Positions 10,487 through 23,514 are shown, numbered from the stretch's first letter. The stretch is 64,000 bases of DNA from Styela clava (GCF_964204865.1 NC_135260.1:1550001-1614000); one strand, 5' to 3'. Program-made: numbers and translations. The notes: generated by a model not told the origin, from the sequence alone.

Positions 10487-11090
10487 CAAATGTGTCAACT
10501 GTGCAATTTTGTTACTTGATATCGAAGCCTTGTAACTTTCTCTCGTTGAAAACAAGGGTTGACCCCCGGGATATTTGGTGGACCACTCATGCAAAATGTA
10601 TGTTATGATTTGAGAAAAATACCGTCGTTACTTTTTAAATAACAAATTGATAATTATCCGATTGGTTCTGGCTCCGCCTGCAAATCCTTTTATGCACAGA
10701 CCTCATGTGGAAACACCATGTAACAGATATCTGAAACGACCAAACATTAATGTAATCCTAAGGCGAAGTTTGGTATCGATCTATGGCCGGCAGTAACACG
10801 AATGTGCAAGGCTTTGCTGGTCATTCGAGCAATTGACTCCGGTGGTTGATTGCAGGAAAGTTTCGTTCACGACAGGTGTGCCAAGCAGGTGTCCTTTCGT
10901 TAGTGATGAATTTGCTTCAAATCGCGACAGGTGTGCTCAGCAGGTGTCTTTCCTTGCCGATGAATTCTCTCCTTTTAATCAAGATTTAAAGGAACAGAGA
11001 GACTCTTTTTAATTCGTGAAATTCACAAAATGAGCGATGTTTCCAGTATTTATGTCTGAGATGAGTTCTAACGAAAGCTAGGGCACCTAA
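10487..11090. other. Gap after the mini-hAT gene
   Basis: A short direct repeat (GACAGGTGTGC-AGCAGGTGTC at about 10874 and 10926) is the only structure seen. No gene recognised. Confidence 0.45.
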
Positions 11091-11359
11091 CTTGTTAAAA
11101 TCGAAAAAAGCACTTTGTTGTTAAAATCGAAAAAAAGCACTTTCGCACTTTTTTTTTCGACTGCGAAGCACTTTCGCACTCATAATTTCCTTAGAGTTAA
11201 CACTGATCGAGACTAAGGACGACTTGTCGGAAAGAGTATCTTCCCGTGCGGAAGGTAGCGTTCTTGGAATTTCAATTTACAACTTGATTGGCGAGAAAAC
11301 GGCGATAAGTTGTGAAAAAAAAAATAATTCACAACGATTGGCGCGTTATTCCTTGTTGC

Positions 11360-14194
11360 CAGGGATGGCAATTTCCGCATACTAAACTATTCCAAATACA
11401 TTCTAAAATTATGTTTTCGAATCTGAAATTCCGAATACATTCTAAAATCGAAAATAACACATTTTTGTTTTAGTTGAAAAAAACCCAGTAAATTAGGAAA
11501 TAAGCTTCAATAGAAATATCAGAATGAAGCCACAAACCAACAGTATATGTACACAAAGTAATTGATAGTTTATAGCTATCAATAAAAAATAATAGCAACT
11601 TGTGACACAGTCAGTTTATCAAAATTATTCACTTTGTACAAATGACCATATGAAAAGATAGCCAAGGAGTTGTCTGACGCTTTCTATCATTGGTACCATG
11701 ATATTACGATAATAGTCAAGTTTATTGACAAAAATACTACTTGTATTCGGATAATCGTGTATATTTTCTGAGAGTAATAAAATTTATTGGCAATACAGGC
11801 AACAACCATCGAAAATCCATTATGCCTTTAAAAATTCTAATATTTAAGCCTAGAGTATTCTACTATCTACCAGTATATTTGTATATTAATTTATGTGATC
11901 CATATTGTTATTATGTAATGTATAACATATTGTTGTGTTTGGAATTAGAAATAAATTAGTAGAGAATAGATGACCACCACTGCCAACGGTGCAGCGAGGA
12001 TTTTCGAAATCGGAAATTCCCATTGCCGCCTGTAACACCAACCGCGATTCCGCGCTCGTCAAAAGAGCCGTCTCTTCAGCGTATAATGATCATCCTGTTA
12101 CGTAAAATATTCAATCCATGACAACTACGAGATTCTTAAATATCTTTATATATTAATTTAATGTGTGCAACGTAACTCGCGGTTGCTTCTTCTTACGTCA
12201 ATAAAAAAACATTACTATTCGGTCCACGGCGATCTGTGACCTAAAATTATGAGATAAACTGCCTGATGTATTTAACTTTAATACGTATTTTTGCAATCTT
12301 GCCAACTCGTTATCGCCGTCAGAAAAGTTTCAAATAATTATATAAAATCCTATTAAGTGTAGAGTGTAATTCATTCCATACAATGAATATACATATAAAG
12401 TTTAGCAGTAAATTAAAAATACATATTCATCGCCGCGATTATGCCACCTCGACTTTTACAACAAATAATATAACAACGAATATATATTTTTCTGTTTTGC
12501 AAAGTGATGAATTCGTGACCGACATGGGCATATTTAAAATGTCTTGCTTTATTAATTTAATTGTCTTCAATTTAACCTGCGGTTGCGTCGACAAAATAAA
12601 ATCCTCACCACTCTTATATACCATTGCAATCCGCGGTCATAAAAATAAAAACGTGAGGTAAACTGTCCGATTAAATATTGTTTTGATCCGTATTTTGCGA
12701 ATTCGGCAAATAATTAGATGTACTTGTTAACAGTGACTCCGCTCGATCGAAATGCTGCCACTGATTATTTTTAGATAAAACTGTTCGAAAAATCCATAAA
12801 TATACTGTAATATCTCAGAGTAAAATTTATTTCATCACAATAAAATTGATTGAATATACTTTAGATTAATTATATTATATACATCCTCACAAACCGGGAA
12901 AAAGTCGCGTTTCAAACCTTGTATCGTGTTAACATGAAAATATTCGACGGCAATTTAAAGTAATGGATAATTAGGCAAATCCCGCCCTCAATTAGTGACG
13001 ATATGTTTCTAAACGCCGACCAAACATAATGTGTGCCAGAGGCACACGAAATTTTGCGATTTTCACTGCCTAGAAAAGCGTTTTTTAAATTTTCGCGGGC
13101 CTCAATAAAACTTATATTGTTTACGGTTTTATTTTCAATATTTTCAATTGCCGCTTTTCAATCAAAAAGTTGCGTTGTCTTTAGAAACTCGCCGCCGATG
13201 AACGTATTTACCAGATTCACAATTCCGTGCGCGTACAAAAATAAAAATAAATGTTATCGTTATCGTGGAACAAATTTATGGAAAATTTTCGTTTTAGAGT
13301 AAATGACACAATCGTAAAGGCGTTTACGGGCCTAAATAACACGTTACGCTGATGAGTGATGAAAACAATGACGCGCAAGTTTGTATCGAGAATGTTTTCA
13401 TTCAACGGAAACGTCTTGAAAGCGGCATCGAAAATGTGTGACGTCACACAAATATCCGATATTCTTATGAACGTGAATTCCGATATTCGAATGACAAGAT
13501 ATTCGAATACATTCGAATACTTTATTCGAATTGGCCATCCCTGCTCACAACCCGGGAAACAGCCGCCTTTCAAACCTTGTATCGTGGTAACACGAAAATA
13601 TTCGACGGCAATTTAAAGTAATGGATAATCAGGCGAATCCCGCCCTCAATTAGTGACGATATGTTTCTAAACGCCGACCAAACATAATGTGTGCCAGAGG
13701 CATACGAAATTTTGCGATTTTCACTGCCTAGAAAAGCGTTTTTTAAATTTTCGCGGTCTTCAATAAAACTTATATTGTTTACGGTTTTATTTTCAGTAAT
13801 TGAAATTTTCAATCAAAAAGGTTGCGTTGTCTTTAGAAACTCGCCGCCGATGAACGTATTTACCAGATTTACAATTCCGTGCGCGTACAAAAATAAAATA
13901 AATGTTATCGTTATCGTGGAACAAATTTGTGGAAAATTTTCGTTTTAGCGAAAATAACACAATCGTAAAGGCGTTTACGGGCCTAAATAACACGTTACGC
14001 TGATGAGTGATGAAAACAATCACGCGCAAGTTTCTATCGAGAATGTTTTCATTCAACGGAAACGTCTTGAAAGCGGCGTCGAAAATGTGTGACGTCACAC
14101 AAATATCCGATATTCTTATGAACGTGAATTCCGATATTCGAATGACGAGATATTCGAATACATTCGATAACTTTATTCGAATTGGCCATCCCTG
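11360..14194. mobile_element. Non-autonomous hAT element, 2835 bp
   Basis: The ends are CAGGGATGGCAATT and the inverse of CAGGGATGGCCAATT. A perfect 8-bp duplication CTTGTTGC lies at 11352-11359 and 14195-14202. The interior is AT-rich and has no transposase frame; the 70-145-codon frames there are by-products. The right half consists of a tandem duplication. Confidence 0.9.
12887..14194. repeat. Tandem duplication of the 3' part of the hAT, about 655-bp unit, two copies
   Basis: Copies 12887-13544 and 13545-14194 each begin TCACAA(A/C)CCGGGAAA and end in the terminal sequence GAATTGGCCATCCCTG. The element therefore has two right ends, and transposition could use either. The copies differ by scattered substitutions and small indels, so the duplication is old. 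Confidence 0.88.
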
Positions 14195-14202
14195 CTTGTT
14201 GC

Positions 14203-14990
14203 CATGGAAACTAAACCTCCATGCGGACATCCTATAAAACGCACATTACTAGATTGACAGGATAACCCACGTGGAAAATTTCATCCAGATTGATTCAGCC
14301 GTTTGGACGCTACATCTAAACAGACAGACAGATACGCGATTAATATTTTTTGGGGGTCTGCACAAAGATCCTGGGCGTGTGTGAAGTCATCCTAATCGGC
14401 AATCAAAGAAAGATAAAATATGGCAGCATTGTTACTATCCGGCTAGGACGTTATCATTCTGATAAAACACGCTTCAACAATTCTCAAACACAGACAAACA
14501 TGTTAACAAATCTCTCCAAAATAAGCCAAGCGACCTAATATTACAAAGAAACGCACAGGAAAATAGGACAAAATGTACCGGTAGGATGGAAAAATCAAAA
14601 AATGTACCGGTAGGAATATTAATGGATACCTGCTTTCCATATGTTCTTGCAACTTGACCGGCATATTATCCCACCTAGTACTGTAGTAGTAGCACAATTC
14701 ATTGGTAATATCCACATACTGACATAATGTATAGTTTCTGAATGACAGAATCTACAAAACACGGTCTCTTCTTTGAACCGCATATTACAACGACATGGAA
14801 ATGCCTCTTACTTGAAAATGCGCGCTGAAAATATTAACTTTACGGTTGCCAGATTTTTGTCGGAATAAATAACGAAAGCTTATTTAAATAAATTAGTGTA
14901 TATGTTAAAATGGTATATCCCAAAAAATTGTTTTTGCCAATTAGGGCCAATATCACTCAGCATGACAACAGAGAATACGAATGGATCAAA
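14203..14990. repeat. Dispersed repeat, inverted partner of 30985-31165, in a gene-free stretch
   Basis: About 14540-14730 matches the reverse complement of about 30985-31165 (shared: TTGACCGGCATATT, TACCGGTAGGA, CATACTGACATAATGTATAG). Near 14270 is a GATTGATTCAGCCGTTTGGA...CAGACAGACAGAT stretch, a style common at retroelement or DNA-element ends. No gene seen. Confidence 0.5.
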
Positions 14991-15320
14991 TATGATTTAC
15001 ATATTTATCCCGATGGAAAGGAAAGCCGATAAGACGGCTTAACCATATGGCGAACCACGGCCTCTCGTCCGGTTACCATTCCGTGTCGGGTGTGGGATTA
15101 GTTAGTTATTTATTTGTTTTCAGAAGCTTGGACTTGATGGTGAAAGAAGCCGTGACCGACCAGACGTTGCATGAGCCACCCTGCGGCGAGGAGTCCTGCG
15201 ATCCTCTCGCACATAACTATCCCCGTATGGGATTCGAACCTGCGAACCCAGGCGGAGCAATCAGAGGTGCGATGGCGAGCGTATTCTAACGCTTAGCACG
15301 ATGAGCCACACCGCCGCGCC
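14991..15320 (-). mobile_element. tRNA-derived SINE, family 1, full length
   Basis: On the minus strand the head begins GGCGCGGCGGTGTGGCTCAT and carries B box GGTTCGAATCC. The body matches 2550-2886, ending in CGGGATAAATATGTAAATC-like sequence. It is the cleanest copy in the window. Confidence 0.85.
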
Positions 15321-15689
15321 GAATGGTCAACTCAGGAGTCCATTTATTGTAGTTAGTGTTGATGCCTTGTTTTTGCTGAAAAAAAATACGCCCTTGTCGT
15401 ATTCCTAGAGGCCACACGGCCGATGTGGCCTCAGCATCAAGTATAAATGAGCAGTGTTTCCATGTTTTTCAAATGGATGATGAAAGGCTTTGAAAAACAA
15501 TGCAATGTAACCCTAACAATGCGAATTTTAGACATTTATTGAAAAATTCATGATATTTACACGGTAGTTTCCGGTAAACCCTATAAAGTAATTTCCATGC
15601 GGTTTGCTGAGACGAAAAATCCGCTTTTCAGCCTTTCGGCGGAGTGGAGCATCGTTATAAGCGTCAAGTAGACAGACAGCCGCAACGTT

Positions 15690-15925
15690 ACCGTACTGTG
15701 GGTTCGCAGGTTTCAATCCCATGTAGAATTAATTATGTGCGAGGGGATTGCTAGACTCTTTGGCCTTGTAGCGTAACAGCTGGTCGCTTGCGGCCTCCTT
15801 CCTCAGCATGTCCATCCATACCCGACATGAATGATAACCGGACGAGAGGCCATGGTTCGCTATATGATTAAGCCGCCTTATCCCTTTCCTCTTCCACCCC
15901 GGAATAAATATCAATCCTATCCCAT
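15690..15925 (+). mobile_element. SINE family 1, 5'-truncated
   Basis: It begins within the tRNA head (GGGTTCGCAGGTTTCAATCC, B box with an extra T) and continues through the body to the GGAATAAATATCAATCC end, in the opposite orientation to its neighbour at 14991-15320. Confidence 0.7.
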
Positions 15926-15930
15926 TTCTT

Positions 15931-17689
15931 TTTGCCTACTCAATCATCACCGTTTCAGAGATAAGTGGCTGTTCAATTTTAGAAACTTCTTCGATTAACC
16001 TCGGATTTTTGAGACAAACACAAAGAACAACACAAAGAAAACTCATGCATCCCAAGGTGTCAAAGGTAGATTTGATGACATCACAAACATCTTGAAATTA
16101 CTGCCTATTTCAAAATTTTGGCGGCTAAGGTGACGCCGGCCGGCTTCTGGTGCTCCGTTTTCAAGGTTTTTGTTTCTGTACTACCGGTACTTCTCGTTGG
16201 AATGAAATGGACCAGGTTTCAATTTTTTTCTAGCAGTACATGTTGAATCAATGGTAATGGTAGTTACTTGCTGACGCATATTGGCTATTTTCTTGTAACC
16301 TTATCTTATCTAACCTTGTGTATGGTTTTGTAGTGACATCACTAGGATAGCCTAACCCCAGAACTATTACCGGTATCGGTACCCTACGTTTGTCTGAAGC
16401 CGAGGCCTGTAAATACCGTACGCTGATGCTAAGAACTTCGGTAATAAAGTTTAAATCTCAATGAAAAAATAGAGCCCAGGCGATTAGAACATCGCTATCA
16501 GCAGTAAAGTAGGCAATCATTTATTTTGATTCCCTGACATTAACAATACAAAAAGTAAACGGACAAAACAAAATGCAGAGATACCTGGGAGACGGGCATA
16601 ACTCAAAATAAAGTTTAAAAGCGTACGAAGCGTGCCCGCCCACCAAAAAAAAAAAAAAAAACAGAAAAACGCGATTTAGAATCGGGAAGTACTTTGAAGG
16701 CAATTTAACAAAAACAGCAATATGAAGCAGATAATTGAATGTAATAAACTTCTGACAACTTTTTCTGTCTTTGGTTGATGAAAATTAGAACCACATGTTG
16801 GTATCCAATTAGAGTTTATTGGGAGATCACCAGAATTAATATATAAATGAAGCCAATTTTAAATACTGTGTAGGCCTATGGAATTCTTGGTTGTGTATAG
16901 CACAAATCCGAATAAGTAGAAAGCTATACGACAAATGCAACCACAAAAAAATGCATGATTGAAAGGCTGCATGAAGCTTTGAATATTGGAAGCATTAAAG
17001 CGCAACATTGCAGAATCAGTACTAAAATCCCAAATTGGATCAATAGATGCATTGTTTTGATAAGTTTGAGAACAATATCAAACCGGCAAATCTTAATAGG
17101 AGAGCTGTTCAAGAAGGATCTACTCTTTATATAAAATATGCTAGCCATCATGTTGTTTAAATAAGAACAAAAAATGAAATGATCGTAGCCTACATGCTTG
17201 AAATGGCTGTGAATACAAAAAATCAAGCAAGACATGCCAATGTTAAAAGTAAGTGGTGAATAATAATGAACACAGCAAAAAATGATTCGGACAGTGCACC
17301 TGGATAAAATTCAACAATAGCTATATACAATGGAACTATTTACCAAAACAATTTTCAAACAACTGCCAATACTGCTAAGCATCATGAAGATGTAAAATAA
17401 TTTGTAAAGCACACTCACAAAAAGAAATACCTTGAGCAAAGGTGAAATAAGTGATAGAGGAAAGTAAATTATGCTCATATCCTATGTGCTGCATAACCAC
17501 AGTACAGTTACTGCAAATTCCATCAAAATAAAAATTATTGGCAGAAAAAGAGAAAATATAACTACTATTGCAATAATATCCACTCACTAAGGTTATAGGA
17601 ACTCATGATAAAATAGAAAGTGAGTACCAAAAATATGAAATTAATTACGTACTGAAACTATCCTGCTCGGAGACCTGAATTCCGTTGGG
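15931..17689. other. Gap with no recognised gene
   Basis: An A17 run at about 16648 may mark an old poly(A) insertion. Open frames on the minus strand (for example 16924-17235) show no domain, splice context or composition change. Confidence 0.45.
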
Positions 17690-17699
17690 GAAGAATATA

Positions 17700-17925
17700 T
17701 GCGAGGTACGGTACCACTTGGATGGTCACCGTCATACACTGGTTCACGTAAACGCCATTTAGTTGCGCCTGCCTCTACTATCAAGTCCATGTCACTGAGA
17801 CAAGTTAACTTACTTTTTCCCCAAGACCGACATGGGACTGGTAAGCAGTAAGTGACCGTGGTTTGCCATATAATTAAGAAGTCCTACTGACTTATCCAGG
17901 ATAAATATGAAATCAGTTCCTACAT
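17700..17925 (+). mobile_element. SINE family 1 body, head missing
   Basis: CTATCAAGTCCATG, CCGACATGGGACTGG and ATCCAGGATAAATATG match the body and tail of the other family-1 copies. The tRNA head is replaced by unrelated sequence. Further body fragments lie near 28545 and 48590-48700. Confidence 0.55.
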
Positions 17926-19435
17926 CAGAATTAGACAGAAGACTGAAATTAATAAATAGAAGCCGGGTCTTGCTTTTTAGAAATGAAGATCAGGCTTAAT
18001 GAATATTCGCTTTTCTAATGGACTGATAATTTGACACAGGTACCGTACCGTACCCTTTACCAGTTTGTCAGACGTTTAGGCTTGGCATGAACTATCAACC
18101 AAAAAGACTCGCAAGATATGGCCATTGTGCGGTAAAATTATAAAAAATACACATTTATGGTGTTAGCATGGCTTGCCCAGCCACTAAGTTACCCAGACCT
18201 AAAAATGTGGACAGGAATTTTTGCCTCTTCCATTTTCAACAGAAAATACCCTTTGATAAGTTGGATAGTTGGCGATTTAGTTGCACCAGGTTATAGGTAT
18301 AAATTACTCGGATACATCCAGCCACTACTAGAACATATTGGATATATAATATTAGATATTTGGGATTATTTTATCATGAACAATCTACTACAACTAGACC
18401 TTACATGGTAAAAAAGTGCCAGAGACCGGTGAGTAAATTTTGTTCATAACAACTTGCATTGTAATTAGTTGAGAACTTGATTATTTCATATAAAGCAGAG
18501 AGAAATTGCATTAGACTTGATATAAAAATTTGAACTCTGAGAAATTTAATTTTTAAAACAAAAACTTTGGTGTATGCATGCCTTCTTACATAGACTATCA
18601 GGAACACTTGGTAAAATATAAGCTTTAGTAGAAAATTGTGTATGTCATTGAAGAATTCTAATATAGAAAATACATAAAAATATTCAAGAATAAGATTTAT
18701 GAAATTAAAAATCTATAAAAAAAAAAAACAGTAGTGATTAAAGTGCAGTAAACTTCTGCTAACCCCTTTTACTTGTAAGTGTTTAAAGAAGAATAGGTAT
18801 AGCATAAGTTGGAACAAGCCCCAATATTTCAAAAGAGCCTGAGACAATCAGGTGACTCTGTTAAGGAAGACATTTGCTAAGGCACACATGCAGGCAATAG
18901 TAATACCCGTATATCAAAATTTAATGAATAGCAGGACAGTGGGTTATAATGCCAGTTGTTCACTACAAAATTCAAACTACACAAATTGGAGCTTTAAACT
19001 ATACAAATTGAAACACGCAAACAAAGAAACTTGCATTATCTTACAGTTAGCATGATGACGCAGTCATTAATTAAAGTGTTACAAGTAACAATGTTGACAT
19101 TGCATGTTATGCAACTCCAACTGAATCTATTGCAAACCACCCCGGGTGCAATAATTTAGGTAGACAACGCAGTACTGAAAAGATTTTTGGTCCTAGCAAT
19201 CATAGTAGCTCTTTACGTATCGCTAGACATCGGTGGCTGCTTTAATATCGCCTTGTTTAAAGGAAAATGCAATCGCAGGACATTGACATTATGTAAAGGA
19301 AAGCGATGCTGAGACACGGTAATGTGCTTGATTTTGATGCGCAGACGCAGTGGAGTAAATGACCTCACTGCAAAATTTGACACATACAATGAGGAAACTT
19401 TCATTTACGGTAGAAAGCTTATTTGAACCTCTCAC
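17926..19435. other. Gap with no recognised gene
   Basis: Low-complexity AT-rich DNA. Short frames at 18157-18411 and 18852-19055 have no supporting features. Confidence 0.45.
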
Positions 19436-19439
19436 TCTA

Positions 19440-19595
19440 AAAGGGGCTCTGTACAAGCACTCGCTGATATCCAGCGATCTACTGTTTTTTAAAGGCCTGC
19501 AACCTTCCCATTTTATTACAACCTGACATGGGATTTGAACCTGCGATGCCAACACAGTTGAGTCTTATTCTTTAACCACTAGGTCATCGACCAAA
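19440..19595 (-). mobile_element. tRNA-derived SINE, family 2
   Basis: On the minus strand GGTCGATGACCTAGTGGTTA gives a good A box. GGTTCAAATCC (plus GGATTTGAACC, 19531-19541) is a B box about 50 bases on. The region downstream of the head is unrelated to family 1. The acceptor stem does not pair well, so a functional tRNA is unlikely. Confidence 0.6.
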
Positions 19596-19635
19596 ACTTA
19601 TAGCAAATACACCGTAATATTGTCACCACTATATG

Positions 19636-19700
19636 GCAGGGGTGGCCAACTCATCTATCGCAATTGCTCGGTCACTTGAGTATGTCAATCACGTCTGATG
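19636..19700 (+). mobile_element. Orphan hAT end
   Basis: CAGGGGTGGCCAACTC is a typical hAT terminus, but no inverted partner was found nearby. It is probably a truncated element. Confidence 0.45.
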
Positions 19701-20449
19701 TTGAGCCAATTCAATAACATACGCAAAAATTGCCTTGTGTCTGTTTTAAAACAGGACGCATACATGCGCAAAATACGATATAAACATACAGTACACATGA
19801 AAGTTTCGCGGATGCAAAGATTTAGAAATGAACTGGCCAAATATTGTGTGTTTTGACTGAGAAACGATCCTAAAATAGCTTCTGCAGTACGCGAAAGCTA
19901 TTGTCTCACTCCAAGGGTGGTGTGGTAAAGTGTATTTGCAACGATAGCATGGGCATAAGAATGCCCATTTTTTTCTAATTTTAAGCGAGCGACGAGTCTG
20001 AGTAGTAGGAAATTCTAAACCAGATAAATCATGTAACATTTATGGTTTGAAAATATTTTTTTTCGCTGTTTTGATATTGGGGAATTTTCAACACTTACGA
20101 CTAAAAATTAGACAGGCCTTTTATATTACCAAATTGAATGGAACATGAATAATACAAATTTTTGTGGCAATTTCATTCAGTATGCGCCCCCTAAGCCGAC
20201 TAAAAGCTCCACGTCACTCAAGACACATCAAACTGCCTCCTTGACTGGAATCTTCTGGTTTTGAAGTTTTGGCAATCTGTACGGAACTTTGGTTGGAGAT
20301 GTTGGTTGTTGCATTTCCAGCACTGATCACATTGGCGGCAATATTGTACACATTGGTCGGTTTAGCTGTATAAAGAATAAAGCATCATTATGATTCTAAT
20401 GGAAAAAGTACAGTAGAAAATAGTCTATTACTATATACAGTGATAAAGT

Positions 20450-20530
20450 GTTTCCCAAATTTGGGTCCGCGGACCCCTGGGGGTCCGTGACAACTACACA
20501 GGGGTCCGCAGCGATATTGAGAGTCTGAAA
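20450..20530 (+). mobile_element. Orphan hAT end
   Basis: GTGTTTCCCAAATTTGGGTC followed by GGACCCCTGGGGGTCC resembles a hAT terminus. No partner end was found. It lies in the last intron of the ZU5 gene, between exons 20214-20365 and 20902 to about 21792. Confidence 0.4.
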
Positions 20531-21820
20531 TATATACATACAGAACTGTAATTTGCATTTTTTTTTCTAGTTTTCGGTCTTTGTGAATATTTTTATTTTA
20601 TGGGAATTTTTTTTAGAGTTATCAATATTTATAACATGTCTTGATTAATGTTTATAAAACGTTTAACAGTGTGGTGTTTCTGATTGGGTCTTCCTCATAA
20701 GATTATAACACGAGGCTAACGTGACATGGCCTGTGTGAGCTATGCATGGTCATGCGACTAGTGTAGTCATGTCGCCTTCTAACACATGGCGCGACAAATT
20801 GGATAGGCATTAGGCAATACCAAAACTTTACGGTCTTTCTAATAAATGGCAGCTTCTTAAATAGATATCAGTGGAAGCTTGTACAAATAATGTTGTCTTA
20901 CCTTCAGGAACTGGTATATCAAGAATTGGCCACGTAGTTGTCAGGGGTAGAACCTTTTCAGCGTTGTCTATCTTCAGGGAATATTCTATGTCAATGATTC
21001 CAGCTTGTTGTGGTCTCGGTCTCATCTTCAAATAAATTTCATGACGAAGATTATCTAGAACTTCTTTTGTGACTCTGAATGATGTATCGTCATAGCAGAC
21101 TACTTCTGCTTCTTGCGGTTCTTCACAAATGAGATTGATTTTCATCTCTGATCCAACTTTCGCTGTGAATTTCTTACCGATTGGTATGAGCTGTACAAAA
21201 TTCTTTTTTGCTAGAATTTGTGACACTTCATTCTGGGTTTTAACGTCAGAAAGAAAAACAGAGACAATGGTAGCTGTATCTTTTTGTATGTAGACATCAT
21301 TGAGAAGATGGTACTTTCCATCCTCTGCGTTGTCTCCAGCTATCGCGACAACATCATCTGAGAAATGGTTGACTTCAAATTCGACTATGTTACGATCACG
21401 CAAAGTCATGTGCTGCATTATCTTCCAATCTGTGCTTTCATCCTCTCTGCTGAATATCATTGCGGGAATCTCCTGATTCTCCAATGTGCTGTACCATGTT
21501 CTCATGGAGGCTTTTACAGGTTTGTTGAACTGGATTGATGGTCTACAGCCAAGAATGGGGGAGATTGGCATAACATCTTTTGGAAAGCTTTCTGGATTGT
21601 TGCTCAGGAACATCTGAATTTCTGTCTCCTTTTCTAGTGCTTCCTCTGGAATAGTGATGACACATCCAAAAAGTTCAACTTTCCTCCCATTTTGTCTATT
21701 TTGATGATGTTAGATGCATTCACATGTGTCTGAATATAGAAATCTTCGTTAACTTCCTGTGTAAGGGCCTTCATGTCGAACTTTTCATTCCCCTTATCTG
21801 CGCGAGCGTTATGTCAGTAG

Positions 21821-22659
21821 TGTAGCGTACCGGCAATGTATGAAATAATTATCCAGGTTCAGAATATCTTCTAATATGATCTGACGTCAAGTTTTCTCTC
21901 AATAGTCCAAGTCTTTATGCTATTTTATGTCATTTATTAACAACTCGAACAGTAAACGATCCAAAACAACCAAACTCTCCCCAAAGGAACGAAAAGCATA
22001 AAATAAAAATAACAGATACCAGGCAGTAAAATGCAAGAAAGACCACATACACAACAAAAACACTGACAAACCCTGAAATCCAAGACAGCTCTGAATAAAA
22101 ACCAAATGACTCCTAGAATCTGGTACAATAAACTAGCTACTGCAATTTGCAAAACAGGCCGAAAGTAACTTATGACAGGCATTTAAAAAGACTATAAACA
22201 ATTCTATAGGTGCACAACATTTGAACAATACTGATGAAAGCTAATTCCACGATAAAACTGAAAATACAACACTACGGTAAATGAACTGTAATGGCACTGT
22301 ACCGGTAAAAACAATAACATGGTCCCGACGTCAGCCCACTGTCCAGCACAAATCATCCGACAGTCACACAACACAGACAAACATCCCTGAAGACCAGAGG
22401 CATTCACACAGACATTCAAAACCCACCAATTCAACCGAAACACTCAGACGACTGCACTCTGTCACACAGCATACACCAACAGACCACGCTGCCCAAGAGA
22501 ACCGATCGACCGTGTCGCAGCGTCTAAACTGCTAAAAATACCAAATATGGAAACGATATCACATGACGTCATTTAACAGATAAAACAAGGGTCCTAGAAT
22601 ACCAAATATGGAAACATATTACCTGAAGTCATTTAACAGGCAAAACAAGGGTCGTCACA
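21821..22659 (-). repeat. 3' LTR of the Gypsy-like element (839 bp)
   Basis: It shares the start TGTAGCGTACCGGCAATG and the end CAAGGGTCGTCACA with the other LTR, plus about 580 extra internal bases from about 22075. Those contain an internal near-repeat (CCAAATATGGAAAC at about 22543 and 22601). Confidence 0.85.
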
Positions 22660-23042
22660 TTACCCCCCTCTTCTAGATGAAACATTATGAAAGAATGTTT
22701 TCATCTCTAAAAAAAAATATTTGAAACACGAAAAGCAGTAGTCAAAACCAAAATATGTCCACGAATGTCTTTAAAATATGCAGGCCGTCTACCCTCACGC
22801 TTAAGCATCCGTAAAGTTTGTCATTCCGGATTGAGTCCACCAACGTCATCGAAACGACCAAATTGATGTGCATATCTCCATTGGCTCAACAACGGCTACT
22901 ATGTTAGATCTCCGGACGGCCAAGGCTGTTGTAGCTGAACTAGAACAACCAGTCCCGAGCGGCCGGTATAACCACATCTTCAACTTTAGTCCCATGACAG
23001 CAGGGAGAAGCTGTTTGGTGCTGTACCTTAACATCCTGTCCA

Positions 23043-23514
23043 TCAAGAACGAAACGATGCGACGAATTTGCCAAGATAGTCCATCCGTGACCCTAGATCG
23101 GCGACGGCAACGGTATGCTCCACAGGCCAGCTTTCAATCGTCAGGTTGACATCAAGTGCACCATGAGACACTAACGACTCGCCACTGGCAGTACGCAATG
23201 GTACTGGAAAAGAATACAGTTCTGAAATGTCCGAATTTCCTGCAACGTCGAGTAAACAGCGGTGTCTACGAGCGAGACACCCGCACGTGACCCGGGATCG
23301 GCGACCACAACTGTATGCTCCACAGACCAGCTTCAATTGTCAGGTTGACATCAAGTACACCATGAGACACAAATGACTCGCAACCGGCAGTACGGAGTGG
23401 CGCTGGAACAGGATGCAGCACCGAAATGTTCGAATCTTCCTGCAACGTCGAGTGAACAGCGGTGTCAATGAGCCAGACACCCGCACCGGTATCAATCAAA
23501 AACAAAACAGGCAC
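23043..23514 (-). pseudogene. Retropepsin remnant, tandemly duplicated
   Basis: The catalytic Asp-Thr-Gly-Ala lies at 23482-23493 inside a FLIDTGAGVWLID context. A roughly 200-bp segment is repeated in tandem (CCTGCAACGTCGAGT at 23239 and 23438), so a second, diverged copy follows, ending near a G-S-R-M-D-Y-L motif. Frames are broken between the copies. No active enzyme is expected. Confidence 0.65.

Larger units (their letters stand above)
5599..11150. mobile_element. Large hAT-like element, limits approximate
   Basis: Near 5599-5660 a 25-30-bp motif (TGCGAAAT-AGCACTTTTTTCCGATTTTGA) occurs twice. Its inverse occurs twice near 11094-11148 (TTAAAATCGAAAAAAGCACT). These look like subterminal repeats of one 5.5-kb element. 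Between them lie the exons of a hAT transposase-like gene on the plus strand (9645-10480) and a younger hAT (6097-7366). I could not find a clean target duplication, so the outer limits are uncertain and two unrelated repeats remain possible. Confidence 0.5.

Noticed and set aside
13033-14237. Several 76-145-codon frames on both strands
   Set aside because: They sit in the tandemly repeated part of the 11360-14194 hAT, appear twice with different ends, and have no motif.
16924-17235. 103-codon minus-strand frame with hydrophobic stretches
   Set aside because: No start context, splice sites, domain or composition change; AT-rich DNA gives such frames by chance.
19522-19593. Possible tRNA gene on the minus strand
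   Set aside because: A and B boxes are good but acceptor and anticodon stems do not pair, and SINE-like sequence follows. Called as a SINE.
22204-22535. Frames of 79-84 codons on both strands
   Set aside because: They fall wholly within the long LTR, which is non-coding.
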